Both the position numbers and the translations under genes were made by a program. A stretch of DNA of 64,000 bases from Erythrobacter sp. (GTDB taxonomy: Bacteria; Pseudomonadota; Alphaproteobacteria; Sphingomonadales; Sphingomonadaceae). This document shows, piece after piece, positions 17,445 to 26,202 of this stretch (its first letter is position 1; each line of letters begins with the position of its first letter). Location of the stretch: positions 1 through 64,000 of the forward strand of contig JAPYPR010000002.1 in NCBI GenBank assembly GCA_029937545.1, in the 5' to 3' direction. The notes under the pieces are model-generated. The model did no database searches. It worked only from the letters and a program-made list of their open reading frames with translations, and was not told where the DNA came from.

Positions 17445-18592
17445 CCCGCTCCGTCTCCATTCTCGGCGCCACCGGCTCCGTCGGGACTTCGACGCTCGAC
17501 CTCATCCGCCGCGATGCGAAGGACTGGCGCGTGGTTGCGCTGACAGCGAATTGCAGTGTCGCCGAACTCGCCGCCTTGGCGAAGGAGTTTCGCGCCGAGA
17601 TCGCGGTAGTTGCCGACGAGCGCTGTCTGGACGATCTGCGCGTCGCGCTCGACGGTTCGGGTATCGAGGCGGCTGGCGGCAAGCGGGCGCTGTGCGAAGC
17701 TGCCGCGCGCCCCGTGGATATCACCGTCGCCGCGATCGTCGGCTGTGCGGGGCTCGGGCCGGTCATGGCGGCGATCGAGCAGGGCGGGACCATCGCGCTC
17801 GCAAATAAGGAAGCACTCGTTTCTGCGGGCGAGGTGATGACCGCAGCGGTCGCGAAACACGGCGCGACACTGTTGCCCGTTGACAGCGAGCACAATGCGA
17901 TCTTCCAGTGCCTCGAAGGCGGGCGGATCGAGGATGTGCGCTGGATCACGCTGACCGCTAGCGGCGGCCCGCTGCGCACCGTCGAGGACCTGTCCGCCGT
18001 CACCCCCGAGCAGGCGGTGGCGCACCCAAACTGGGACATGGGCGCGAAGATCAGCGTCGATAGCGCGACCATGTTCAACAAGGGGCTGGAACTGATCGAG
18101 GCGCATCACCTGTTCCCGGTCGGCCTCGATCGGATCCGCATCGTGGTCCACCCGCAGAGCGTCATCCACTCGATGATCGAATATCGCGACGGCTCCACGC
18201 TGGCGCAACTCGGCCCGTCCGACATGCGCGTGCCCATCGCCAGCTGCCTTGCCTGGCCGCAGCGGATGGACACGCCGTGCGAGCCGCTGGACCTGCCTAC
18301 CATCGGCGAGCTCAGTTTCTTCAAGCCCGACGAGCAGCGCTTCCCCGCGACCCGGCTCGCACGCGAGGCGGCGCAGGCGGGCGGGGCGGCCCCAGCCGTG
18401 CTCAACGCCGCCAACGAAGTAGCCGTGGCCGCTTTCCTCGACCGTAAGATTCCATTCAGCCGCATTCCGCTATTGGTAGAACGCGTTCTGACGGAAGGAA
18501 ACCTGCCGGATGCTCCGCGTTCTCTGGACGAGGTGCTGATGGTGGACGACGCTTCCCGCAAGCGCACCACCGAAATGCTGGAGCTCGCCTGA
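17441..18592 (+). CDS. dxr: 1-deoxy-D-xylulose 5-phosphate reductoisomerase
   Basis: This 383-residue NADPH enzyme converts DXP to MEP, the second step of the non-mevalonate isoprenoid pathway and the target of fosmidomycin. The NADPH site is ILGATGSVGTSTLDLI at residues 7-22. The metal and substrate residues lie in ALANKEALVSAG, LLPVDSEHNAIFQCL and HPNWDMGAKISVDSATMFNKGLE. The GTG start overlaps the cdsA stop (GTGA), which fixes it. The frame is open further upstream but only as a shadow of cdsA. Confidence 0.97.
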   Translation: MTRSVSILGATGSVGTSTLDLIRRDAKDWRVVALTANCSVAELAALAKEFRAEIAVVADERCLDDLRVALDGSGIEAAGGKRALCEAAARPVDITVAAIVGCAGLGPVMAAIEQGGTIALANKEALVSAGEVMTAAVAKHGATLLPVDSEHNAIFQCLEGGRIEDVRWITLTASGGPLRTVEDLSAVTPEQAVAHPNWDMGAKISVDSATMFNKGLELIEAHHLFPVGLDRIRIVVHPQSVIHSMIEYRDGSTLAQLGPSDMRVPIASCLAWPQRMDTPCEPLDLPTIGELSFFKPDEQRFPATRLAREAAQAGGAAPAVLNAANEVAVAAFLDRKIPFSRIPLLVERVLTEGNLPDAPRSLDEVLMVDDASRKRTTEMLELA

Positions 18593-18602
18593 CTTGGAAA
18601 AC

Positions 18603-19736
18603 ATGCTGCCCCTGTGGGTTTATTATGTCCTCGGTTTCCCGCTGCTGCTGGGGCCACTGATTACCATCCATGAACTGGGCCACTATCTCGTCGGCCGCTG
18701 GTTCGGCGTGCAGGCGGAAGCCTTCTCGATCGGTTTCGGTAAGGAAATCTGGGGCTTTACCGACAAGCGAGGCACGCGGTGGAAGCTCAGCGCGTTGCCG
18801 CTCGGCGGCTATGTCCAGTTCAAGGGCGACATGAACCCGGCAAGCATTCCCGATACCGTCGCCGCCGAACAGGCAAGCGCCGAGGAACGCGTCGGCAGCT
18901 TCCACCATGCTGCGCTGTGGAAGCGCGCGCTGATCGTGTTCGCGGGACCTGCGACCAACATCCTCGTCACCCTGGCGATCTTCGCGAGCTTCTTTGCCTT
19001 TTACGGCAAGCCGGTGCCTGCCGATGCGGACAGCCAACTGACGATCGCGGAATTCGCCGAAACCTCGCCCGCGCGAGAGGCAGGGTTGCGCGCGGGCGAC
19101 AGGATCGTCTCGGTCGACGGCGAGACGATGGAGAGCTTCCGCGACGTCCAGAACGCGATCATGATGTATCCCGGCCGCACGCTCGACATCACCGTTTTGC
19201 GCGACGGAGCGCGCGAGACATTTGCCGTCACCACGGAAAGCCGCGAGGTCGAAGACGGTTTCGGTAACAAGTCCAAGATCGGCCTCGTCGGAATTCAGGC
19301 GGCAGAGGCAGAAATGACCTACGAGCCGCAGGGCATCGTCGGCAGCCTCGGCTTGGCAGTCGATCACTCGATCGGAGTGGTCGACATGATGATTACCGGT
19401 GTCGCACAGATCTTTACCGGAGAACGCTCGGTCCAGGAGCTCGGCGGTCCGGTCAAGATCGCCAAGTTCTCCGGCGAACAGCTGAGCATGGGGGCACTTG
19501 CCTTCACCAATTTCGTGGCGCTGATTTCGCTTAACTTGGCATTCATCAACCTCCTGCCAATTCCCGCGCTCGACGGTGGGCACCTGGCTTTCTACGCGGC
19601 AGAAGCAGTCCGCCGGAAACCCATCGGCCCCCGTGGAACGGAAGTGGCGTATCGCGCCGGCGTGGCCCTCGTGCTCGCGCTGATGGTATTCGTCACGATC
19701 AACGACCTGGCCGGTCTTCCGATCTTCGGGAATTAG
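18603..19736 (+). CDS. rseP: Site-2 intramembrane metalloprotease RseP
   Basis: This 377-residue zinc protease of the inner membrane cuts transmembrane segments. In E. coli it releases sigma-E from RseA and also clears signal peptides. The zinc site HELGH is in the first helix (about residues 22-26), with the third ligand in LLPIPALDGGHL near 320. One PDZ domain lies in the periplasmic loop (AGLRAGDRIVSVDGE). That is a single PDZ rather than the tandem pair of E. coli RseP. A TTG three codons upstream (18594) is an alternative start. It lies directly upstream of bamA, though a terminator-like hairpin lies between them. Confidence 0.95.
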   Translation: MLPLWVYYVLGFPLLLGPLITIHELGHYLVGRWFGVQAEAFSIGFGKEIWGFTDKRGTRWKLSALPLGGYVQFKGDMNPASIPDTVAAEQASAEERVGSFHHAALWKRALIVFAGPATNILVTLAIFASFFAFYGKPVPADADSQLTIAEFAETSPAREAGLRAGDRIVSVDGETMESFRDVQNAIMMYPGRTLDITVLRDGARETFAVTTESREVEDGFGNKSKIGLVGIQAAEAEMTYEPQGIVGSLGLAVDHSIGVVDMMITGVAQIFTGERSVQELGGPVKIAKFSGEQLSMGALAFTNFVALISLNLAFINLLPIPALDGGHLAFYAAEAVRRKPIGPRGTEVAYRAGVALVLALMVFVTINDLAGLPIFGN

Positions 19737-19817
19737 CCGGGGAAAGCACTGCGCGGAGGCGGACGTTAACGGTTGCAGAGCTTGATTGGCAGAACCGCTT
19801 AGGGCAGGGGACTTTCG

Positions 19818-19842
19818 AGCCGCTGCATAGACAGCGGCTTTT
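19818..19842 (+). terminator. Intrinsic terminator or attenuator between rseP and bamA
   Basis: AGCCGCTG (19818-19825) pairs with CAGCGGCT (19832-19839) around a 6-base loop, and a run of four T ends at 19842. The short T-run suggests partial termination, so bamA may have its own promoter in the remaining 58 bases or receive reduced readthrough. Confidence 0.55.
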
Positions 19843-19899
19843 GCCGATGGGCACAGCATCCACCGGCTCCGTAGCATTTTAACGAGGACGGGATTTTCC

Positions 19900-22554
19900 T
19901 TGTCGATGACTGATTTCGCACCTGCCGCCGCGCGCCGCAAAGCTTCGCCCGCACGGTTGGCCATGGGCCTCCTCGCCGGAACCATGCTCGCCGGCATCCC
20001 GCAGACCGCGCTCGCGCAGGACACCGAAGAAGCGCAGGCGGCTTCCCCGGCTCCTGCAGTCCAGCAGCAAACGGTGCAGACCATCGCGGTGAGTGGGGCC
20101 CAGCGCCTCGAGCCGCAGACGATCCTCTCCTACATCCGCCTGCGCCCGGGCGACGTCTGGACCCAGGCGGTCGGCGACCAGGTACTGAAAGATCTCTACG
20201 CCACGGAGCTGTTCGCCAATGCCAGCGTGGCCAACAACGGCGGCAATGTGGTGATCGAGGTGACCGAAAATCCGGTCATCAACCGCATCATTCTGGAGGG
20301 CAACAAGCGGATCAAGAACGACAAGATCCTGCCTGAGATCAAGCTCTCGCCGCGCCAGATCTTCACCCGTTCCAAGGTCCGCGCCGACGTCGCCCGGATC
20401 ATCGAGCTTTACAAGCGCCAAGGCCGCTTCGCCGCCACGGTCGAGCCGAAGATGGTGCAGCTGAGCCAGAACCGCGTGGACGTGGTGTTCGAGATCAACG
20501 AAGGGCCGAAATCGAAGGTCCGCCAGATCAACATCATTGGCAACGAAGCCTTCTCCGACGGCGAGCTGCGCGGCGAAATGCTGACCAAGCAGGCGCGCCT
20601 CACCAGCTTCTTCAGCTCCAACACCAGCTACGATCCCGATCGCCTGGCGTTCGACCAGCAGAACCTTCGGCTGTTCTATCTGACCGAAGGTTATGCCGAT
20701 TTTCGGGTGGTGTCGGCCGTCGCCGAGTTGACGCCCGACAAACGCGATTTCATCATCACCTATGTCGTCGAAGAAGGCGAACGCCACAAGTTCGGCGAGG
20801 TGACCGTCGACAGCCAGATCCGCGATTTCGACAGCAACGCCCTGGCTGGCCGATTACCGATGAAGACCGGAGACTGGTACAACGCCAAGCAGGTCGAAGA
20901 TACGGTCGAACAGCTGACCGAACTCGCCGGTACTTTCGGCTATGCCTTTGCCGATGTGAACCCGGAAATCCGCCGTGACGCCGACGATCTGACGATGGAC
21001 GTCAATTTCGTCCTGCGCGAGGCGCCCCGCGTTTATGTCGAGAGGATCGACGTGAACGGCAACACGCTGACGCAGGACAAGGTGCTGCGCCGCGAATTCC
21101 GTATCGCGGAAGGCGACGCGTTCAATTCGCTCGCCGTGGCCCGCTCCACCGCGCGCATCAATTCGCTGGGGTATTTCCAGGAAAACTTCGAGATCAACCA
21201 GGTCGAAGGCAGCGCGCCCGACCGTATCGTGCTCGAAGCGAACGTGGAAGAACAGGCGACCGGCGAATTGCAGCTGTCTGCTGGCTTCAGCTCGCTTGAG
21301 AGCTTCATCCTTGCAGGCTCGATCCGCCAGCGCAATTTCCGTGGCCGCGGCCAGACGATCGGCCTGAGCGTCAATTACTCCCGTTACTCGAAATCGGCGC
21401 AGATCAGCTTCAGCGAGCCCTATGTTTTCGATCGAAACATCTCGGCGGGCGTCGACATCTACCGCCGCGATTTCAACAGCTTCAACTTCCGCAACAGCGA
21501 ACGCAATACGACGTACGAGCAGTCCACGACGGGCTTTTCGCTACGTGCGGGCGTACCGCTGACCGAATATCTCTCGGCCATCGGCAGCTACACGTTCAAT
21601 TACGACGACGTTTCTCTCGGCGACGAATTCTTCGAAAATGGCGAATGCCGCGCAACGCGCTTCCTGTGCGAAGCGATCGGCGAGCGTTCGAGCTCGATCC
21701 TCGGGCTGACCCTGAACTACAACACGCTCAACAGCAGGCTGCGGCCGAGCCGCGGCGAAACGATCAGCTGGACCAATGAGTTCGCCGGCCTCGGCGGCTC
21801 CGAAAAATACGTCCGGTCGCGAGCCCGCATGGCCAAGTATTGGTCGATCGGCAGCGGGTTCGTGTTTTCGCTGGCGGGCGAGGGCGGTTGGATCCGTGGC
21901 CTCGAAGACAGCGAAGAGCCTGGGCGTGACAGCATTCGCCTGACCGACCGCTTCTTCCTCGGCGAACCGCAGATGCGCGGTTTCGACATTCGCGGCATCG
22001 GCCCGCGCATCGTGCGTCTCAATTTCGTGACCGATCCCGACAATCCGGACGGCCCGCTCATTCCGACGCCGATCGAGGATGCGCTGTCGTCCGACCAGCG
22101 GTTCGACGATGCCATCGGCGGCAAGGCCTATTACCTCGGCCGAGCCGAACTCGAGATCCCGCTCGGTAGCGGCGCACGCGAACTTGGTCTCCGTCCGTCG
22201 GTCTGGGTCGATGTCGGTTCGTTGTTCTCGATTACGACGCCGACATTGGTGAACCAGCCTGCGGGTCGCCAGGCTACGCAAGACGGTCAGTTGCTCTTCA
22301 TCGACGAAAACGGACTGACCACGACCGACACGGTCGATGCCGATGGCAACCCGCTCCTGCCGTTCATCCCCGCCAGCTCTTTCTATCGCGAAGTTTTCGT
22401 CGGCGACACGGCTGCGCCGCGTATTTCCGCGGGCATCGGCGTCAACTGGAACTCGCCCTTCGGTCCGTTCAGGATCGATTTCGCCCAGATCATCAAGAAG
22501 GAAGTCGGAGACGACACCAAGACCTTCTCATTCAACGTAGGAACACAATTCTAA
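19900..22554 (+). CDS. bamA: Outer membrane protein assembly factor BamA
   Basis: This 884-residue Omp85-family protein is the core of the BAM complex and folds beta-barrel proteins into the outer membrane. A signal peptide ends near TALAQD. Five POTRA domains follow (about residues 60-440), for example TIAVSGAQRLEPQTILSYI and NRIILEGNKRIKNDKIL. The C-terminal 16-strand barrel has the conserved loop-6 segment FFLGEPQMRGFDIRGIGPR, where VRGF is usual and MRGF is seen here. It ends in aromatic FSFNVGTQF. The start may be TTG at 19900 (six bases after GGGA) or ATG at 19906. The TAA stop overlaps the ATG of the next gene by one base, as expected for co-translated BAM and chaperone genes. Confidence 0.96.
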   Translation: MSMTDFAPAAARRKASPARLAMGLLAGTMLAGIPQTALAQDTEEAQAASPAPAVQQQTVQTIAVSGAQRLEPQTILSYIRLRPGDVWTQAVGDQVLKDLYATELFANASVANNGGNVVIEVTENPVINRIILEGNKRIKNDKILPEIKLSPRQIFTRSKVRADVARIIELYKRQGRFAATVEPKMVQLSQNRVDVVFEINEGPKSKVRQINIIGNEAFSDGELRGEMLTKQARLTSFFSSNTSYDPDRLAFDQQNLRLFYLTEGYADFRVVSAVAELTPDKRDFIITYVVEEGERHKFGEVTVDSQIRDFDSNALAGRLPMKTGDWYNAKQVEDTVEQLTELAGTFGYAFADVNPEIRRDADDLTMDVNFVLREAPRVYVERIDVNGNTLTQDKVLRREFRIAEGDAFNSLAVARSTARINSLGYFQENFEINQVEGSAPDRIVLEANVEEQATGELQLSAGFSSLESFILAGSIRQRNFRGRGQTIGLSVNYSRYSKSAQISFSEPYVFDRNISAGVDIYRRDFNSFNFRNSERNTTYEQSTTGFSLRAGVPLTEYLSAIGSYTFNYDDVSLGDEFFENGECRATRFLCEAIGERSSSILGLTLNYNTLNSRLRPSRGETISWTNEFAGLGGSEKYVRSRARMAKYWSIGSGFVFSLAGEGGWIRGLEDSEEPGRDSIRLTDRFFLGEPQMRGFDIRGIGPRIVRLNFVTDPDNPDGPLIPTPIEDALSSDQRFDDAIGGKAYYLGRAELEIPLGSGARELGLRPSVWVDVGSLFSITTPTLVNQPAGRQATQDGQLLFIDENGLTTTDTVDADGNPLLPFIPASSFYREVFVGDTAAPRISAGIGVNWNSPFGPFRIDFAQIIKKEVGDDTKTFSFNVGTQF

Positions 22555-23243
22555 TGACCAGCATGACCAAGATTCTCGCTGCCGCGGCTCTCGCAGGCGC
22601 GGCTATCGCCAGCAATCCCGCTGCGGCGCAGGTGACCGGGGCAATCGCTACCAGCAGTCCAGAAGCCGTGATCGTGCGCTCGCAGGCGCGCATCGCCGCC
22701 TACCAGCAGATCGAGCAGCAATATACCGCGCAGCTTACCCAGATTCGCACGCTCCGCCAGGAAGCGGCGACGCTGCAGCAGAGCCTCGACACCAATAACG
22801 ACGGTCAGCTGACGCAGGCCGAAGCGCAGGCCAACCCCTCGGTCGTGCAGCAGATCCAGCAGAAGGAACAGCAGATCCAGCAGGCTTCGCAGCCGATCGT
22901 GCTGGCGCAGACCTATGCCATCGAGCAGCTCATCGACGATTATAGCAACGTCCAGCAGCAGGTCGTGCAGCAGAAGAACATCCAGCTGCTGCTGTCGCCG
23001 GATGCCGTCCAATGGGCGCCCGAAACGCTTAATGTGACGAACGATCTCGTCACTGTCATGAACCAGCGCGTGCCCAGCGTGCAGATCACGCCGCCGGCGA
23101 ACTGGCGTCCGCGCCAGGAATCGCTGCAGACCCAGCAGACCGTCTCGCAGATCCTCGTCGGCGTGGCGCAACAGCAGGCCGCCCAGCAAGCCGCACAGCA
23201 GCAGGGCCAGCAGCCCGCGCAGCAGCAGCCGGCCGGCCGCTGA
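22554..23243 (+). CDS. skp: OmpH/Skp family periplasmic chaperone
   Basis: This 229-residue protein would carry unfolded outer membrane proteins to BamA in the periplasm. A signal peptide ends at NPAAAQV, and a long charged, glutamine-rich coiled coil follows (residues 45-140), as in Skp tentacles. It is longer than E. coli Skp (161 residues) and ends in a low-complexity tail of Gln, Ala and Pro (about the last 35 residues, [10 protein letters not shown] repeats). That tail may be disordered. [13 protein letters not shown] at about 80-92 resembles an EF-hand-like calcium loop, unusual for Skp. It starts inside the bamA stop and is followed by fabZ; lpxD, which normally sits between them, is missing. 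Confidence 0.85.
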   Translation: MTSMTKILAAAALAGAAIASNPAAAQVTGAIATSSPEAVIVRSQARIAAYQQIEQQYTAQLTQIRTLRQEAATLQQSLDTNNDGQLTQAEAQANPSVVQQIQQKEQQIQQASQPIVLAQTYAIEQLIDDYSNVQQQVVQQKNIQLLLSPDAVQWAPETLNVTNDLVTVMNQRVPSVQITPPANWRPRQESLQTQQTVSQILVGVAQQQAAQQAAQQQGQQPAQQQPAGR

Positions 23244-23265
23244 TCCTGACGACGGGAGCAAGGCG

Positions 23266-23739
23266 ATGAGCGAGGAGGCCACCAGTTTCGATGTTGTCGA
23301 GGTGCTAAAGCGCCTGCCGCATCGCTATCCCCTGCTCCTGGTCGATCGCGTCAAGGATCTGGTCGTCGACGAACGCATCCACGCGATCAAGGCGGTCAGC
23401 TTCAATGAGGATTTCTTCCAGGGCCATTTCCCCGGATCGCCGATCATGCCGGGCGTGCTGCAGATCGAGGCGCTGGCACAGGCGGCGGGGGTACTCGCGG
23501 TCGAAAGCCTCGGCCTCGCAGGATCGGGTAAGCTCGTCTATTTCATGGCGATCGAGAACGCGAAGTTTCGCGCACCCGTAACGCCGGGCGTGCTGCTCGA
23601 CCTGAAGGCCGAATTCGTCCAGAAGCGTGCCAGAGTTTGCAAGTTCGTTGGCGAGGCGTCGGTCGAGGGCAAGGTGACGTGCGAAGTCAGCTTCACCGCG
23701 ATGATCGCCGATGCACCTGAAACCGACGCACCTGAATAA
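23266..23739 (+). CDS. fabZ: 3-hydroxyacyl-ACP dehydratase FabZ
   Basis: This 157-residue hot-dog-fold enzyme removes water from 3-hydroxyacyl-ACP in each cycle of fatty acid elongation. The start [13 protein letters not shown] and the catalytic segment [20 protein letters not shown] are diagnostic; the His of GHFPG and the Glu of QIEALAQ form the catalytic pair. The gene keeps its ancestral place after bamA-skp. In LPS-producing bacteria, lpxA and lpxB would follow, and they do not here. Confidence 0.97.
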   Translation: MSEEATSFDVVEVLKRLPHRYPLLLVDRVKDLVVDERIHAIKAVSFNEDFFQGHFPGSPIMPGVLQIEALAQAAGVLAVESLGLAGSGKLVYFMAIENAKFRAPVTPGVLLDLKAEFVQKRARVCKFVGEASVEGKVTCEVSFTAMIADAPETDAPE

Positions 23740-23833
23740 GGTTGCCAATCTCGGCGCTCGCCGCTATGCGCGCGCCTTTCCCAAACACAGCTGGACCGGT
23801 CGGAACCGCTCCGAAGCTTAAAGGACGACTATC

Positions 23834-24061
23834 ATGAAGACCGATGGCCACCCCGACTATCACATGATCACGGTCAAGATGACCGATGGCACCGAATTCC
23901 AGACGCGCTCGACCTGGGGCAGCGAAGGCGACACGCTGACGCTCGAAATCGACCCGACGAGCCACCCGGCGTGGACCGGCGGCAAGCAGCAGCTTCAGGA
24001 AGGCGGCCGCGTCGCAGCCTTCAACAAGCGCTTCGGCGGCCTCAGCCTCAAGAAGAACTGA
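23834..24061 (+). CDS. rpmE: 50S ribosomal protein L31
   Basis: This 75-residue protein of the large subunit bridges the subunits near the central protuberance. It matches the alphaproteobacterial form: [18 protein letters not shown] at the start, [11 protein letters not shown] in the middle and [13 protein letters not shown] at the end. It has no cysteines, so it is the zinc-free (C-minus) type and is not a zinc store. AAAGGACG precedes the ATG. An intrinsic terminator follows at once. Confidence 0.96.
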   Translation: MKTDGHPDYHMITVKMTDGTEFQTRSTWGSEGDTLTLEIDPTSHPAWTGGKQQLQEGGRVAAFNKRFGGLSLKKN

Positions 24062-24092
24062 GCGCTCCGCGCCAGTCGCGAGCCTTACAAGA

Positions 24093-24119
24093 GGGCGGTC
24101 CTGCAGGGCCGCCCTTTTT
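24093..24119 (+). terminator. Rho-independent terminator after rpmE
   Basis: GGGCGGTCC (24093-24101) pairs with GGGCCGCCC-type bases up to 24114 around TGCA, followed by five T (24115-24119). It ends the envelope cluster and faces the end of the minus-strand oxygenase gene at 24122. Confidence 0.88.
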
Positions 24120-24121
24120 CG

Positions 24122-24814
24122 TCACCATCCCCAATCCTTTTCGCGATACCACTTCGTAATCACGTACTTCACGCCTTTGCGGACCTTCATGCCGTGGTGG
24201 ATCGTGTTGGGATTCTCGCGGCCGTCGGCGCGACGGTTGTTCCAGCCGAGCAACTTGCCCGCTTCGGGCTGGAATGTCTTGCCGATGGCTTTGAACCGCG
24301 TCGCGCCGCCGACCTCCACATCGTTTAGATAGATCATGAAGGTCCAGGTCCGCTGGCCGGCGACCGAGCAATATTTTTCCCAGTCCTGCCCGCCGGGGTT
24401 GAAATAGTCGCAATGCGGCTTGAACTCCTGACCGACCTCGTAGCGCTGGCCCTGCAGGGGCTCGCCATGGGCCGGGTCGATCCCGGTCAGCGCATGGAGC
24501 TCGTCTTCCAGCGCCTGCACCGCGGGTTCGTCCGCCGACAAGTCGCAGGTTTCGCTGGTGCGAAAATAATGGTCATCGCCCGCGTCGGCGAGGGTGGAGG
24601 GGCGGCGGTCCGTCTCGATCAGGGCAATCAGCTCGGCGCACAGCTCCGGCGGCACGAATTCGCGTAGCTGGAACAGTTCGACCTTCGGGCTCGGCACGCG
24701 TTGCATGCCGTCCAGCGCAAGCAGCCGTTCTGCCGAAGATTCGCCCGACCCCGTCATGCAGCGCAGACTAGCCGTGCCGAAGCGACTGGCAAGTCGCGAC
24801 ATAATATTGCGCAT
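24122..24814 (-). CDS. 2OG-Fe(II) oxygenase, prolyl 4-hydroxylase type
   Basis: This protein of up to 230 residues has a C-terminal double-stranded beta-helix that uses iron, oxygen and 2-oxoglutarate to hydroxylate a substrate, probably a prolyl side chain. The iron triad is His and Asp in FKPHCDYF and the distal His in TIHHGMKVRKG; the Lys in that last segment binds 2-oxoglutarate. The N-terminal half (residues 40-110) matches the helical lead-in of bacterial P4H proteins. The start is uncertain: in-frame ATGs occur at 24814, 24802 and 24757, none with a clear ribosome binding site. The substrate is unknown. Confidence 0.85.
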   Translation of the reverse strand: MRNIMSRLASRFGTASLRCMTGSGESSAERLLALDGMQRVPSPKVELFQLREFVPPELCAELIALIETDRRPSTLADAGDDHYFRTSETCDLSADEPAVQALEDELHALTGIDPAHGEPLQGQRYEVGQEFKPHCDYFNPGGQDWEKYCSVAGQRTWTFMIYLNDVEVGGATRFKAIGKTFQPEAGKLLGWNNRRADGRENPNTIHHGMKVRKGVKYVITKWYREKDWGW

Positions 24815-24890
24815 CGCGCTCTATTCGCGCTTTTTCGCTTCCCATTTCTGCCGCGCTGTGCAACAGGCCCACGCCGCTGCACGGGACGGG

Positions 24891-24918
24891 TTGACGCCCC
24901 CTCGTGCGGGCGTATCAG
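24891..24918 (+). promoter_or_regulatory. Promoter of tRNA-His
   Basis: TTGACG (24891-24896) and TATCAG (24913-24918) are 16 bases apart and end 31 bases before the mature tRNA. They fit a sigma-70 promoter with one -35 and two -10 mismatches. Confidence 0.55.
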
Positions 24919-24949
24919 GCCCCCTCCCGGGCGGTTCCGGGGGCTTGTG

Positions 24950-25026
24950 GCGATCGTAGCTCAGTTGGTTAGAGCGCCGGTTTGTGGTACCGGAGGTCGG
25001 GGGTTCGAGACCCCTCGATCGCCCCA
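24950..25026 (+). tRNA. tRNA-His (GTG)
   Basis: A full cloverleaf is visible. The acceptor stem is GCGATCG/CGATCGC, D arm GCTCAGTTGGTTAGAGC, anticodon loop TTGTGGT (anticodon GTG) and T arm GGGGGTTCGAGACCCC, with the CCA encoded. The discriminator is C73 and the preceding base (24949) is G, giving the G-1:C73 pair that histidyl-tRNA synthetase needs. Confidence 0.97.
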
Positions 25027-25077
25027 TTTTCCCCCAAGATCAGACCGCTCCGCACAGCTTGCAGGGGCACCTTAGCG

Positions 25078-26145
25078 ATGACGGCTTTCTGGACCGAAGC
25101 GGATTACGACGACCACGAACTCGTGCATTTCGTGCGTGATCGGAACAGCGGCCTGACGGCGATTATCGCGCTCCATTCCACCCATCTCGGCCCCGGCGCG
25201 GGCGGCACGCGGTTCTGGCATTATGCCGAACCCGGCGATGCCGTGCGCGACGCCCTGCGTCTCTCGCGCGGGATGAGCTACAAGAACGCCATGGCCGGCC
25301 TGCCCATGGGCGGCGGCAAGGCCGTGATCCTCGCGCCGGAAGACAAGAGCAAGACACCCGAAATGCTCGCTGCTTTCGCCGATGCCGTCGAAGGTTTGGG
25401 CGGTAAATACGTCACCGCAGAGGATGTCGGCATTTCCGAAGCGGACATGGCCGCCGTGGCCGAACGCACACAATATGTCTCCGGCCTTCCGGTCAAAGGC
25501 GAGGATGCTGCGGGCGGCGATCCTGGGCCCTTTACCGCGCTCGGTATTTTCCTCGGCATCAAGGCCGCGGTGCAGCACAAGCTCGGCAGGGACAGCGTCG
25601 AAGGCGTGCATGTCGCGATCCAAGGCACCGGTAGCGTCGGTGGCGGTGTCGCCCGATTGCTCGCCAAGGAAGGTGCGAAGCTGACGCTGTCGGACGTTAA
25701 TCAGGACCGTGCCGAATCGCTGGCTGCGGAACTCGGAGCCGATACCGCCGCGCCCGATGCTATCATGTCGGTCGCTTGCGACGTTTTCAGCCCCAATGCC
25801 CTCGGCGCAGTGCTCGACGACGAAGGGATTGCCCGGCTCGACTGCAAAATCGTGGCCGGCGGGGCGAACAACCAGCTCCAGCTGCCCGAACATGGCCCGA
25901 TGCTGGCCGAACGCGGCATCCTTTACGCGCCCGACTATGTGATCAATGCCGGCGGGATCATCTCGGTGACGCTTGAGTACCTCTGCCGCTGCGAGAAAGC
26001 ACCTTGCGACATCAACGAAGTCCGCAAGCGCATCGCCCAGATTCCCGGCCGCCTCGAACAGATCTGGACCGAGAGCGACGAGAGCGGTCTCTCTCCCGAT
26101 CAGGTCGCCGATCGCATGGCCCAACGCCTGATCGGGCGCGCTTAG
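25078..26145 (+). CDS. Leu/Phe/Val dehydrogenase (Glu/Leu/Phe/Val family)
   Basis: This 355-residue NAD-dependent enzyme interconverts branched-chain or aromatic amino acids and their 2-oxo acids with ammonia. The catalytic lysine is in SYKNAMAGLPMGGGKAV (substrate-domain motif, about residues 64-80). The Rossmann domain shows IQGTGSVGGGVARLL, and TAEDVG and VAGGANNQL are also family motifs. The length is that of leucine/phenylalanine dehydrogenases rather than the longer glutamate dehydrogenases. Specificity among Leu, Val and Phe cannot be read from the sequence. The frame is open upstream through the tRNA, but the ATG at 25078 matches the family start. Confidence 0.92.
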   Translation: MTAFWTEADYDDHELVHFVRDRNSGLTAIIALHSTHLGPGAGGTRFWHYAEPGDAVRDALRLSRGMSYKNAMAGLPMGGGKAVILAPEDKSKTPEMLAAFADAVEGLGGKYVTAEDVGISEADMAAVAERTQYVSGLPVKGEDAAGGDPGPFTALGIFLGIKAAVQHKLGRDSVEGVHVAIQGTGSVGGGVARLLAKEGAKLTLSDVNQDRAESLAAELGADTAAPDAIMSVACDVFSPNALGAVLDDEGIARLDCKIVAGGANNQLQLPEHGPMLAERGILYAPDYVINAGGIISVTLEYLCRCEKAPCDINEVRKRIAQIPGRLEQIWTESDESGLSPDQVADRMAQRLIGRA

Positions 26146-26202
26146 GGCCCTTCTTCACTTGCGGGTCAGGCGCGGGCCTGTAAAAGCGCGCGCACGGCTT
26201 AC

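Noticed and set aside
18456-20084. 542-codon minus-strand frame across dxr, rseP and bamA
   Set aside because: It spans three conserved plus-strand genes and has no recognisable domain.
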